The notes: generated by a model from the sequence alone, not told the origin. A stretch of 64,000 bases of DNA from Chryseobacterium tructae (GCF_030409875.1 NZ_JAUFQR010000001.1:3348001-3412000), one strand, 5' to 3'. Counted from the first letter of the stretch, positions 18,033 through 27,312 are shown. Made by a program: numbers and translations.

Positions 18033-19333
18033 ACCTAATAATTTATTCTTCAGTTTATTGAACTGGTATTCTATTTTATCCAGGCAAAGATTTCCTATAC
18101 TTCCCTGATGAGTATGATCCAGAGCGCCAGGTTCAAATTCAAATTCATTGTTTTCGATTTCCTGTCCTACTTTTACATAAGCATCACGGAAAGAACTTCC
18201 GCTTTTTACTTCTTCATTGATCTTCTCTACACTGAATAGGTATTTGTATTTTTCATCCTCAAGGATTCCATCTTTTACCTGAATATTCGGTAAGGTATAA
18301 CTTAAGATTTCCAGACATTCTTTCAATGAATCAATAGCCGGGAAAAGAATTTCTTTAGTCAATTGTACATCTCTGTGATATCCTGAAGGAAGGTTATTGG
18401 TCAGTAAAATCAATTCATTTGGCAGCGCTTGAATTCTATTGCATCGTGCACGAACCAGCTCAAAAATATCAGGGTTCTTTTTATGCGGCATAATGCTGCT
18501 TCCTGTTGTAAACTCCTTTGGAAAGCTGATGAAATTGAAGTTCTGATTCAGGTACAGACATACATCATAAGCAAATTTCCCAAGTGTTCCCGCCAATGTT
18601 GCCATTGCCATCGCCAATAGTTTCTCTGATTTCCCACGAGTCATCTGGGCATACACAGAGTTATAATTCATAGACTGAAACCCAAGATTATAGGTTGTAC
18701 TTTCACGATTAATTGGGAAAGACGAACCATAACCAGCTGCCGAACCCAGTGGATTCTTATTGATGATGTTTTTGTTGAAAACAGCATTTCCACATCATCT
18801 AAAAGGGCTTCTGCATACGCTCCAAACCACAATCCAAACGATGAAGGCATTGCAATCTGTAAGTGGGTATACCCTGGAAGCAATACATTTTTATGTTGAT
18901 CTGCCAGCTGGATTAAAATCTGGAAAAACTCATCAGTCAGTGCTGTGATTTCACGGATTTCATCTAATAAATACAGTTTTATATCTAATAAAACCTGATC
19001 ATTTCTTGATCTTGCCGTGTGAATTTTCTTTCCTGTATCGCCTAATTTTGTAATCAGGATCGCTTCTACCTGAGAATGGATATCCTCAGCTTCTTTATCA
19101 ATTTCAAAAGTTCCGTTTTCAATTTCCTGTAAAATATCGTTTAACACCGCCAGCATTTGCTCGGATTCTTCCAGAGAAATAATTCCGGTTTCTGCAAGCA
19201 TTGTACAATGTGCCATAGAACCTTTAACATCATATTTTGCTAAACGTTCGTCGAAGTCAAGATCTTTTCCTACGGTAAAGTTATTGACTAATATATTGGT
19301 GGCCAGGTCATCCTTTTGCCATATCTTTTTCAT
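18030..19333 (-). CDS. argH: argininosuccinate lyase (frameshifted as given)
   Basis: The last step of arginine synthesis, splitting argininosuccinate into arginine and fumarate. It starts MKKIWQKDDLATNI. The frame breaks at the TTTTT run 18769-18773, where one base is missing. The repaired reading FSTKNIINKNPLGSAAGYGSSFPINRE is continuous with the second part. The family signature TGSSIMPHKKNP is in the C-terminal part. The repaired length is 434 residues, normal. It is the last gene of the arginine operon and its stop overlaps an inverted-repeat element. Confidence 0.93.
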
Positions 19334-19562
19334 AAGTAATAATTGATTTTCTAAGACTGCAAAACATCGTATTACGACGCACAGCCCGATTTAAAATATT
19401 TGATTGATTTTGACAAGCCCAGCAAGACTATCCTTATTATTATTAACTATAAAAAAACATTTCCTTAATATGTAAAGTCACTTTTTAATGGTATTGTTTG
19501 CATAAATCCTTATTAAAACGTAAACTTTATTGCCTGCTGAGCATTAGTCAAAATATATTGTA

Positions 19563-19630
19563 GATATTCAGATGTAAGATATCAGACTGTTTATTTTTAT
19601 CTGATATCTGAGGTCTAGTATCTGATATCT
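19563..19630. repeat. palindromic repeat related to the ends of the four-helix-bundle cassette
   Basis: The right part (19598-19630) read in reverse complement matches the cassette end at 14974-15006 closely (shared TCAGATA, TAGAC, TCAGATA, CAGA). The left part (19563-19590) is its shorter inverted partner. Only about seven bases separate them, so this looks like an empty or gene-less version of the cassette. The preceding stretch 19334-19562 shows no gene. Confidence 0.5.
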
Positions 19631-20713
19631 TTACAACACCTTTTCCAAAATTTGGATGTAGATCTCTATTCCCTCTTCTATTTCATTGATATAGATAAAT
19701 TCATCCGCTGTATGAGAGCGCCTACTGTCTCCAGGCCCCATTTTCACAGAGGTACATGGAATAATTGCCTGATCTGAAGAGGTTGGGGAACCATAGGTTG
19801 TCCTTCCTATTTCCACTCCTGCTTTTACAAACGGGTGATCCATTTCTATTTTTGAAGAATTCAACCTGAAAGACCTTGCTGTAAGGGTTGACTTCATTTG
19901 AGACTGGATAATTTCAAAGGCTTCTTTATTGGAATATTCGTCAGTTACCCTTACATCCAAAGTAAAGTGACAAGATTCTGGTACTACGTTATGCTGTACA
20001 CCGGCATTAATTCCAGACAAGGTTACTTTCACCTCTCCTAAATAATCTGAAACCTTTGGAAATTTAAAATTTAAAATCTCCTGCAGATCCTGCATGCATT
20101 TTACAATCGAATTATCGTCATTAGGATGAGCAGCATGAGAAGGAGTTCCTTTCATCTCTCCGTCAATTACCAACAGTCCTTTTTCTGCAATTGCCAGATT
20201 CATCTGCGTGGGTTCTCCTACGATGGCAAGTTCTATATTAGGTAACTGTGGGTACAGAGCCTCGATTCCGTCAAAACCTGAAATCTCCTCCTCAGCCGTC
20301 AACGCAATCACTAAATTATATTTTAAATCTTCTTTATCATAAAAATGTAAAAAAACCTGCGCCATAGAAACCAGAGAAGCTCCGGCATCATTACTTCCCA
20401 ACCCGAACAGCTTACCATCCTTTTCAATAGGAACAAATGGATCCAATGTATAGGCTTTATTCGGTTTTACCGTATCATGGTGTGTATTTAATAAAACGGA
20501 AGGTTTAAATACATCAAAGTTCTTATTTACCGCCCAGATATTGTTTTTAAAACGCTTCGTCGGGATCTGATGCTTTTTGAAAAAGTTTTCAATCTCTACA
20601 GACGTATTGAATTCATCTTTACTGAATGAAGGAATTTCAATCAAATTTTTAAGCAATTCAACAGCATTGTTCAACAATTCTTCTTTATTATAAACAGATT
20701 TCAGTTCCTGCAT
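19631..20713 (-). CDS. argE: N-acyl-ornithine deacylase, M20 peptidase family (ArgE-like)
   Basis: 360 residues, intact. The dinuclear-zinc M20 motifs are present in order: NTHHDTVKP, GLGSNDAGASL, ALTAEEEISG and VGEPTQ. In an arginine operon with an ArgF' enzyme it should act after carbamoylation, removing the acetyl or succinyl group from N-acyl-citrulline rather than from ornithine. The acyl group cannot be decided from the sequence. Its start overlaps the argB end by 26 bases, indicating tight coupling. Confidence 0.88.
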   Translation of the reverse strand: MQELKSVYNKEELLNNAVELLKNLIEIPSFSKDEFNTSVEIENFFKKHQIPTKRFKNNIWAVNKNFDVFKPSVLLNTHHDTVKPNKAYTLDPFVPIEKDGKLFGLGSNDAGASLVSMAQVFLHFYDKEDLKYNLVIALTAEEEISGFDGIEALYPQLPNIELAIVGEPTQMNLAIAEKGLLVIDGEMKGTPSHAAHPNDDNSIVKCMQDLQEILNFKFPKVSDYLGEVKVTLSGINAGVQHNVVPESCHFTLDVRVTDEYSNKEAFEIIQSQMKSTLTARSFRLNSSKIEMDHPFVKAGVEIGRTTYGSPTSSDQAIIPCTSVKMGPGDSRRSHTADEFIYINEIEEGIEIYIQILEKVL

Positions 20714-21482
20714 GATGATTCTCTATATGGTTTTTAAGTTCTGTTTCTTTAATCAAAAACACTTTATTTACATTATTTTTTATCGCTCCAAGAGCATTTT
20801 CAAGTTTGGGTAAGATCCCTTTATGAAGTTTCCCTTCTTCTTTCAACGTTATAAAATCGTCTTCAGAAATACTTTTGATCAGAGATGCCGGATCATCCAC
20901 ATTTTCCAATACTCCTTTCTTATCAAAACAATACAGCAACTCCACTTCATACTTCTCAGACAAAGCCTGAGCAATCACAGAAGCAATTGTATCTGCATTG
21001 GTATTAAAAAGATTCCCTTTTCTATCGTGGGTAATCGCAGAAAATACTGGAACAAGATCCAGCTTAATAAGCTTTGAAATAAGCTTCTTATTCACACTCT
21101 TCTTATTAATATCGCCCACAAATCCGAAGTCTATCTCAGGGTGTTCTCTTTTCTTAGCTTTAATCAGATTTCCATCTGCTCCGGAAAACCCTATGCCATT
21201 ACATCTCTTCTGCTGTAGCTTTTCAACAATATTTTTATTAATCCCCCCTGCATACACCATTGTTACAATATCCAATGTATCTTTATCCGTAATCCGCCTT
21301 CCATTGATCATCTTCTGCTCTATGCCGAGTTTATCTGCCAGCGTATTCGCTAACTTACCTCCGCCATGAACAAGGATCTTCTTTTCTTTAATTTCGGAAA
21401 ACTGATCTAAAAACTGATCCAGCAATCGTTCATCATCAATGAGCGCTCCGCCTATTTTTATGATGTATATTTTCTGTTTCAT
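20688..21482 (-). CDS. argB: acetylglutamate kinase (N-acyl-glutamate kinase)
   Basis: 264 residues. It carries the amino-acid-kinase motifs IIKIGGALID and VHGGGKLAN at the N-terminus and NTNADTIASVIAQALS further on. It phosphorylates N-acyl-glutamate, the second step of the pathway. It is intact and overlaps argE. Repeats lie immediately upstream between it and argF'. Confidence 0.9.
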   Translation of the reverse strand: MKQKIYIIKIGGALIDDERLLDQFLDQFSEIKEKKILVHGGGKLANTLADKLGIEQKMINGRRITDKDTLDIVTMVYAGGINKNIVEKLQQKRCNGIGFSGADGNLIKAKKREHPEIDFGFVGDINKKSVNKKLISKLIKLDLVPVFSAITHDRKGNLFNTNADTIASVIAQALSEKYEVELLYCFDKKGVLENVDDPASLIKSISEDDFITLKEEGKLHKGILPKLENALGAIKNNVNKVFLIKETELKNHIENHHAGTEICL

Positions 21483-21502
21483 TTTTTTACATTTATTGTA
21501 GA

Positions 21503-21579
21503 ATAGGAATTCATTCCTATCTTGGGGTTAAATTGATTGGAATACATTCCAATCCTATGTTAAATCGTCCCTTCAGGAC
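21503..21579. repeat. tandem short-hairpin modules upstream of argB
   Basis: Three hairpins in a row: ATAGGAAT-TC-ATTCCTAT (21503-21520), GATTGGAAT-AC-ATTCCAATC (21535-21554) and GTCC-CTTCA-GGAC (21567-21579). They are joined by CTTGGGGTTAAAT and TGTTAAATC linkers. The same linker style recurs at 25353-25393. Confidence 0.7.
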
Positions 21580-21611
21580 TCATTGGATAATTTTATCTGA
21601 TTGAGGATTCT

Positions 21612-21644
21612 ATCCTTGTCAAGGTTTAAAACCTTGACAAGGAT
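21612..21644. repeat. 33-base palindromic repeat, family B, copy 1
   Basis: 16-base arms ATCCTTGTCAAGGTTT and AAACCTTGACAAGGAT around a single A. An identical copy is at 34725-34757, 13 kb away. Located 12 bases after the argF' stop; it may serve as a terminator or a processing site. Confidence 0.85.
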
Positions 21645-21656
21645 TTTGCAAAAGAA

Positions 21657-22616
21657 TTATTCAGCTTTCAGGCCATCCAAAATTTCGCTAAAAACAGCTT
21701 GTGCTGAAAAAATACGGTTCTTTGCCTGTTGGTAGATGATAGAATTTTCTCCATCCATGACTTCATCACTCAATTCTACATTACGGCGAACCGGAAGACA
21801 GTGCATTACTTTTGCCTGGTTGGTAGTCGCCAGCTTTTCGTTTGTAAGCATCCAATCTCCTTTTACTTCTGGCATTGCTGCATAATCATTAAAAGAAGAC
21901 CAGTTTTTCACATAGATAAAATCCGCATCTTTCAACGCTTCATCCTGATCATGAATTACTTTTGTGTCTTTTGTAAAAGCAGGATCCAAATCGTATCCTT
22001 CAGGATTAGCGATCACCAACTCTACATCCATTTCCTGCATCCATTCTGCAAAGGAATTTCCTACCGCATGAGCAATCGGTTTGATATGTGGCGCCCAGGT
22101 TAAAACAATCTTAGGTTTATGATCTTTTTTCCAATTTTCTGTAATCGTGATACAATCTGCCAAACTTTGTAACGGATGACGCGTTGCTGATTCCAGAGAG
22201 ATGACAGGAACTTTTGCATGTTGCTCAAACTGACTCAAAATGCTTTCATTCACATCATCTTCTTTGCTCTTCATTCCTGCAAAACAACGTACAGCGATGA
22301 TATCACAATATTGATTTAAAACTTCAATAGCATCTTTAATATGCTCTACTGTATCTCCGTTCATTATCGCTCCGTCAGCAAATTCAAGATTCCATGCTTC
22401 CTGTGCTGCATTTAAAGTCAATACATTTAAACCAAGATTTTGTGCTGCAATCTGGCTGCTTAAACGGGTTCTTAAGCTTGAGTTTAAGAATACAAGACCT
22501 ATTGTCTTTCCCTTTCCTTTTTCTGTTTCTGAAAGTGGGTTTGCTTTAATTTCTAAAGCTTTTTTTATGATTTCCTGTAAGTTTTCTACATCACTTACAG
22601 CGGTGAATTTTTTCAT
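21657..22616 (-). CDS. argF': N-acetyl/N-succinyl-ornithine carbamoyltransferase (ArgF' type)
   Basis: 319 residues. It has the transcarbamylase motif SSLRTRLS (residues 46-53) and HCLPVRRN, with overall similarity to the Bacteroides fragilis N-succinylornithine and Xanthomonas N-acetylornithine enzymes (remembered sequences), not to ordinary ornithine transcarbamylase. The residue reported to separate those two (Pro90 versus Glu92) is Val90 here (GDTVEH), so the acyl preference is open. It uses the carbamoyl phosphate made by CarAB nearby. Confidence 0.88.
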   Translation of the reverse strand: MKKFTAVSDVENLQEIIKKALEIKANPLSETEKGKGKTIGLVFLNSSLRTRLSSQIAAQNLGLNVLTLNAAQEAWNLEFADGAIMNGDTVEHIKDAIEVLNQYCDIIAVRCFAGMKSKEDDVNESILSQFEQHAKVPVISLESATRHPLQSLADCITITENWKKDHKPKIVLTWAPHIKPIAHAVGNSFAEWMQEMDVELVIANPEGYDLDPAFTKDTKVIHDQDEALKDADFIYVKNWSSFNDYAAMPEVKGDWMLTNEKLATTNQAKVMHCLPVRRNVELSDEVMDGENSIIYQQAKNRIFSAQAVFSEILDGLKAE

Positions 22617-22662
22617 TTTGAATTGATTTTAAAGATTTCCTTTACTTATTAATTGTTAATCT

Positions 22663-22851
22663 AACCACAAAAGGAGAAAAGCTCTTATTTAAACACTTTA
22701 GAACACTTAAGCTAGTTTAAAATGAAACTGCATATAAAGTTCACATAAGAAGAAAATCAAAGATTTTCAAAAACTTCAGTGTACTTCTTAAGCGTTTAGT
22801 AGTTTCTTACAATCACTTAAGTGTTTAAATTCTTTTGTGACTTTTGTGGTT
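22663..22851. repeat. nested inverted-repeat element between argF' and argD
   Basis: The outer arms AACCACAAAAG (22663-22673) and CTTTTGTGGTT (22841-22851) continue inward with matching AAAAG and TTTAAACACTT blocks. An inner hairpin AAAATC-AAA-GATTTT is near the centre. No open frame. The gap 22617-22954 holds nothing else except GATTCCTACGGAATGACA near 22885, which looks like a common short repeat. Confidence 0.55.
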
Positions 22852-22954
22852 CAAAAACTCCGAAGGCTAGTTACTCTGTTTAGATTCCTACGGAATGACA
22901 AATATTGCGTAAGAATTTCATCTTCTCTTTTTACACTTTACCTTCTTAGCCTTT

Positions 22955-24100
22955 TTAATCTTCAATACTTTCTAACACTGTTTTCAAAGCATTGATAAAA
23001 AGATCCGTTTCCTCTTTTTTGATATTCAGTGCCGGAAGAATCCTTAAAACACTTTTATCGTTTGAGTTTCCAGTGAAAATATGATGATCGAACAGTAAGC
23101 TTTTCCTTATCTCTGAACAGTCTCTGTCGAGTTCTATTCCGATCATCAATCCTTTCCTTCGAATGGATTTAATATGGGGTAAATCTTTAATTTCATTTTC
23201 AATATACTCGCCCATTTGCTGAGTATTTTCGATAAGATTTTCATCTTTCATGACATCCAGAACAGCAATGGAAGCTACACAAGCTAAGTGATTTCCTCCA
23301 AAAGTAGTTCCCAGCAAGCCATTACTAGCCTGGAATTTAGGACTAATCAAAACTCCGCCAACCGGAAATCCGTTCCCCATTCCTTTAGCTGTGGTAATAA
23401 TATCTGCTTGAATCCCGAATTCCTGATGGGCAAAGAAGTATCCGCTTCTTCCATATCCCGACTGTACTTCATCCAAGATCAAAACAGCATCATATTTCTC
23501 ACACAGTTCTTTAATTTTAGATAAAAATTCTTCCGTCGGAATCATAATTCCGCCTACACCCTGGATTCCTTCAATAATTACTGAAGAAATTTCATTTCCA
23601 TGTACTGCAAAAGTTTCTTCGAGCTGCTTAACATCATTCCATTCAGATTTAATGAATCGTTCTGAAAAGTTTACCGGAGCAACAATTTTCGGGTTATCCG
23701 TTACAGAAACTGCCGCAGAAGTTCTTCCGTGAAATGATCCTGAGAAATAAAGCACTTTACTTTTTCCATTGTGAAAAGAAGCAAGCTTTAATGCATTTTC
23801 ATTAGCCTCAGCACCTGAATTACACAGGAAAAGGTTGTAGTCTTCATATCCTGAAAGTTTTCCCAGTTTATCAGCCAGTTCTACCTGCAATTCATTCTGA
23901 ACAGAGTTAGAATAGAAAGAAATCTTTTCCAATTGTTCTTTCAATTTATTTTGGTAGTGCGGATGGTTATGGCCAATAGAGATTACAGCATGTCCTCCGT
24001 AGAAGTCAAGATATTTTTCACCTTTATCATCCCAAAGGAAAGACCCCTGAGCTTTAACCGGATTTATGTTGAATAATGGATATACGTTGAATAAATTCAT
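22955..24100 (-). CDS. argD: acetylornithine (N-acyl-ornithine) aminotransferase
   Basis: 381 residues, class III PLP aminotransferase. The cofactor-aspartate segment LILDEVQSGYGRSG and the Schiff-base lysine in TTAKGMGNGFPVGG are clear. It converts N-acyl-glutamate semialdehyde to N-acyl-ornithine. The position between argC and argF' fits the pathway order. The frame is intact. Confidence 0.92.
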   Translation of the reverse strand: MNLFNVYPLFNINPVKAQGSFLWDDKGEKYLDFYGGHAVISIGHNHPHYQNKLKEQLEKISFYSNSVQNELQVELADKLGKLSGYEDYNLFLCNSGAEANENALKLASFHNGKSKVLYFSGSFHGRTSAAVSVTDNPKIVAPVNFSERFIKSEWNDVKQLEETFAVHGNEISSVIIEGIQGVGGIMIPTEEFLSKIKELCEKYDAVLILDEVQSGYGRSGYFFAHQEFGIQADIITTAKGMGNGFPVGGVLISPKFQASNGLLGTTFGGNHLACVASIAVLDVMKDENLIENTQQMGEYIENEIKDLPHIKSIRRKGLMIGIELDRDCSEIRKSLLFDHHIFTGNSNDKSVLRILPALNIKKEETDLFINALKTVLESIED

Positions 24101-24113
24101 TTTTTTGTTTTTA

Positions 24114-24330
24114 ATTAATTTCTTTTGTCTTGAAACAAAAGAAACAAAAGTTCAAGACCTGGAAACTTCCGCTAAAAATTAGTTCTATTCTCTAAAAATT
24201 CTAAAACTTGTGCGAATTCTAAACGAGTTCTTCGATTTTATATACACCTCGCACTTCGAACAGTAGAATTTTCTTAACGTTCACAGAATTAATTTTCTTA
24301 ACGCTCCATTTTCCTAAGTCGGATTTGATG
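24114..24330. repeat. palindromic repeat element between argD and argC
   Basis: It starts with the inverted pair CTTTTGT / ACAAAAG. Further in, AAAATTCTAAAAC...GTGCGA (about 24195-24215) is complementary to TCGCAC...GTAGAATTTT (about 24249-24272). The outer flanks also pair imperfectly. No coding frame. I recall similar text from other Chryseobacterium intergenic regions, which is not verified here. Confidence 0.45.
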
Positions 24331-24374
24331 TTAGTTTTTAAAACTTACGATTGACTTATTTTAATCAATTGAAT

Positions 24375-25340
24375 TTAAAATGCTATCGGTTTCAGATTCA
24401 AGCCTGTATTTTCATCCCAACCCATCGCGATATTCATATTTTGAACAGCCTGTCCTGAAGCTCCTTTCAACAAATTGTCAATCGCTGAGTGAATAACGGC
24501 AACATTTCCACTCTTTTCAATCTGGATCACACAGCGATTGGTATTGACAACCTGCTTTAAATCAATTGCTTTTTCACTTACCGTAACAAACGGTGCCTCT
24601 GCATAAAAATCCTGATACAATTGATAGATGTCAGAAAGTCCCAAATTCGTTTTCACCGTAGAACTTGTAAAAATCCCTCTTGCAAAATCCCCTCTCCATG
24701 GTACAAAATTCAGGCTGACCTCTTTATGATTAAACAAAACTATTTGTTGTAAAATTTCATCTACATGCTGATGAGTCAATGTTTTATAAGCTGAAATATT
24801 ATCATTCCTCCAGGTAAAATGGGTTGTTGCCTGGAGAGACTGTCCCGCTCCTGTAGATCCTGTAATCCCTGTAGTAAAAACCTCATCCAGCACCTCTTTT
24901 CCTGCCAATGGTAACAATGCCAATTGAATTGCCGTAGCAAAACACCCGGGATTTGCGATACTTTTTGAACCTGACAGTTGTTTTTTATTGATTTCAGGTA
25001 ATCCGTAGATAAAATTTCTGTTTTCAAAATTTCCATCCAAACGAAAGTCATTTCCTAGATCAATCACCAATGTTTCTTGTTTAACCGGATTTTGAGTTAA
25101 CCAATTCTGACTTTCCTTATGCGGAAGACACAGAAAAAGAATATCTACTTCTTCAGGCTGATCTGTCAGCACTTGCTCACAAACCGTCGTTAAATCCGGG
25201 TACAGATCCGAAATTCTGGTTCCCGAATTAGAACGACTATATAAAAAACTCAATGTCACATTGGGATGGAAGGCTAGTAAACGTATTAACTCGCTTCCTG
25301 TATAACCGTTGGCACCAACTATTCCTATTGTTTTCTTCAT
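24375..25340 (-). CDS. argC: N-acetyl-gamma-glutamyl-phosphate reductase
   Basis: 321 residues. The NAD(P)-binding start IGIVGANGYTGSELIRLL and the active-site cysteine motif SIANPGCFATAIQLALLPL (Cys near residue 132) are diagnostic. It reduces N-acyl-glutamyl phosphate to the semialdehyde. The frame is intact; hairpin modules separate it from argG. Confidence 0.94.
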   Translation of the reverse strand: MKKTIGIVGANGYTGSELIRLLAFHPNVTLSFLYSRSNSGTRISDLYPDLTTVCEQVLTDQPEEVDILFLCLPHKESQNWLTQNPVKQETLVIDLGNDFRLDGNFENRNFIYGLPEINKKQLSGSKSIANPGCFATAIQLALLPLAGKEVLDEVFTTGITGSTGAGQSLQATTHFTWRNDNISAYKTLTHQHVDEILQQIVLFNHKEVSLNFVPWRGDFARGIFTSSTVKTNLGLSDIYQLYQDFYAEAPFVTVSEKAIDLKQVVNTNRCVIQIEKSGNVAVIHSAIDNLLKGASGQAVQNMNIAMGWDENTGLNLKPIAF

Positions 25341-25352
25341 TTTTAAACTGAC

Positions 25353-25393
25353 AGGACTTCGTCCTATCTTGGGTTAAATCGTTCCTTCGGAAC
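25353..25393. repeat. two short-hairpin modules between argG and argC
   Basis: AGGAC-TTC-GTCCT (25353-25365) and GTTCC-TTC-GGAAC (25381-25393) joined by ATCTTGGGTTAAATC. The linker is nearly the same as in the modules at 21503-21579 while the stems differ. Confidence 0.7.
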
Positions 25394-25394
25394 T

Positions 25395-26589
25395 TTAGTT
25401 GATATTTTGGTTAATCTGGTGATATATATTTAAGGAATTGCTCACAATTTTTGTATATCCTTTTACATCTTCCCCCGTCCATGCTCTGTTAGCCTCTCCA
25501 TAGCTTCCGAATTTATCAGACATTAAGTCATGATTGGATTCTATTCCGTTTAGAATAAATCTATAGGGATGAAGCGTTATAAATACTTTTCCGCTTACTG
25601 TTTTCTGAGAATCTGCTAAGAAAGATTCAATATTTCTCATTACCGGATCTAAGAAAAGTGCTTCGTGAAGCCAGTTTCCATACCAATCGGATAACTGAGA
25701 CTTCATCATTTGCTGGTATTTTGAAAGGGTATGTTTTTCCAATAAGTGGTGTGCTTTAATAATCACTGATGCCGCCGCCGCCTCAAAACCAACCCTTCCT
25801 TTAATTCCTACAATGGTATCACCAACATGAATATCACGTCCAATTCCATAAGCAGAAGCTAATTTTTCTATTTTTTGAATAGCATATACTGAGTGTTCAA
25901 AGCTTTCTCCATTTACTGCTATTACTTCACCGTTTAAATTCAATTTCCAATTCTGAAGGCTGAGTTTTTTCTACCTGAGACGGAAACGCTTCTTCTGGGA
26001 GATAATTTTTTGATGTCAATGTCTCTTTTCCGCCTACAGAAGTTCCCCAAAGTCCTTTATTCACTGAATATTGTGCTTTATGGAATTCCATTTCATAGCC
26101 ATGGCTTTTCAAAAACTCAATTTCTTCTTCACGGGATAAAGCCATGTCACGGATTGGCGTAATAATCTCAATATTCGGACACATTACCTGAAAGATTAAA
26201 TCAAAACGAACCTGATCATTTCCGGCTCCCGTACTTCCATGAGCAATTGCATCTGCCCCTACTTCAATCGCATATTTTGCAATTTCCTGAGCCTGTATTG
26301 TACGTTCAGCACTTACAGAAAGAGGATATGTGTTGTTTTTCAATACATTTCCAAAAATCAAATACTTCACACAAGAGTTGTAATAATCTTCCTGAGCATC
26401 TACGCACCTGTACTCTTTTACTCCAAGGTTTAAAGCTTTTTTCTCCAACTCTTTTTCTTCTTCTTTGGAAAAACCTCCGGTATTCACAGTAACTGCATAC
26501 ACATCATACCCCAATGTTTCACTAAGATATTTTGCACAGTAGGAAGTATCTAAACCTCCACTAAACGCTAAGATGACTTTCTTGTTCAT
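25395..26589 (-). CDS. argG: argininosuccinate synthase (frameshifted as given)
   Basis: It joins citrulline and aspartate using ATP. The start MNKKVILAFSGGLDTS (26589) is preferred over an upstream ATG at 26616 because it begins directly at the PP-loop AFSGGLDTS. The frame ends after LEIEF near 25933 and continues in another frame at NGEVIAVNGESFEHSVYAIQ. Unlike the other frameshifts this one needs one base removed or two added at the AAA run (25933-25935). The repaired length is about 397 residues, normal. The second part holds the synthase C-terminal domain (RAWTGEDVKGYTKI). Confidence 0.92.
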
Positions 26590-27199
26590 TGCTATATTTA
26601 ATTTCTGGTTGTGCATTCACAACACTGTTTACTTTATTATTATCAGGCTGACTGTTTGCAACCTCATCTTTTTTAACATTATCAGGAACGAAAAGCATGG
26701 CTGTACAAAGACAGTTCTTACGTTCCTTTTTCATTAGAATTTCATAATTCACGCAATTCTTGCAACCGCTCCAAAATTCTTCATCCTGAGTAAGCTCAGA
26801 ATAAATTACCGGCTTGTACCCCAAATCACTATTGATTTTCATTACCGCAAGTCCTGTAGTTAATCCGAATACTTTTGCTTCAGGATATTTTTCTCTAGAT
26901 AATTGGAAAACTTTATGTTTGATCTGAGTAGCAACTCCACCATGCCTAAATTTGGGCGACACAATCAATCCCGAATTAGCTACAAACTTCCCGTGTGACC
27001 AAGTCTCTATATAACAGAAACCTACCCACTCTCCGTTTTCAGTAGCTACCACAGCATTGCCTTCTGAAATCTTCTTACTCAAATATTCTATAGAACGTTT
27101 TGCGATTCCCGTTCCTCTACGCTGTGCAGAATCATACATTTCCTGCTGTATTTCACTCACATACATTAGATGTTCGCATGAGGAAATTTCTATTTCCAT
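26561..27199 (-). CDS. GNAT-family acyltransferase heading the arginine operon, probable glutamate N-acyltransferase
   Basis: 212 residues. The acetyl-CoA-binding GNAT core is visible (SGLIVSPKFRHGGVATQIKHKVFQL, about residues 78-105, with the R-H-G-G turn), as are WVGFCYIETW and a C-terminal extension with a CKNCVNYEIL segment. It is first in the operon. No argA or argJ is otherwise present, so it is the best candidate for making N-acyl-glutamate. It overlaps argG by 29 bases. The exact donor (acetyl- or succinyl-CoA) is unknown. Confidence 0.75.
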   Translation of the reverse strand: MEIEISSCEHLMYVSEIQQEMYDSAQRRGTGIAKRSIEYLSKKISEGNAVVATENGEWVGFCYIETWSHGKFVANSGLIVSPKFRHGGVATQIKHKVFQLSREKYPEAKVFGLTTGLAVMKINSDLGYKPVIYSELTQDEEFWSGCKNCVNYEILMKKERKNCLCTAMLFVPDNVKKDEVANSQPDNNKVNSVVNAQPEIKYSNEQESHLSV

Positions 27200-27220
27200 T
27201 TATTTATCTGAATTTTTTGG

Positions 27221-27253
27221 CAAATTTAAAATATATTTTCTTTCAAATGCAAA
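27221..27253 (-). promoter_or_regulatory. putative promoter of the arginine operon
   Basis: On the minus strand TAAATTTG (27221-27228) fits TAnnTTTG and ATTTG (TTTG 27250-27253) lies 21 bases upstream. The start would be around 27215, close to the GNAT ATG at 27199. Confidence 0.5.
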
Positions 27254-27312
27254 TAAAAAAGATATTTTTTTTGTTTTAAAAATTTATACAGGTAAAATTA
27301 TCTTTAATCAAA

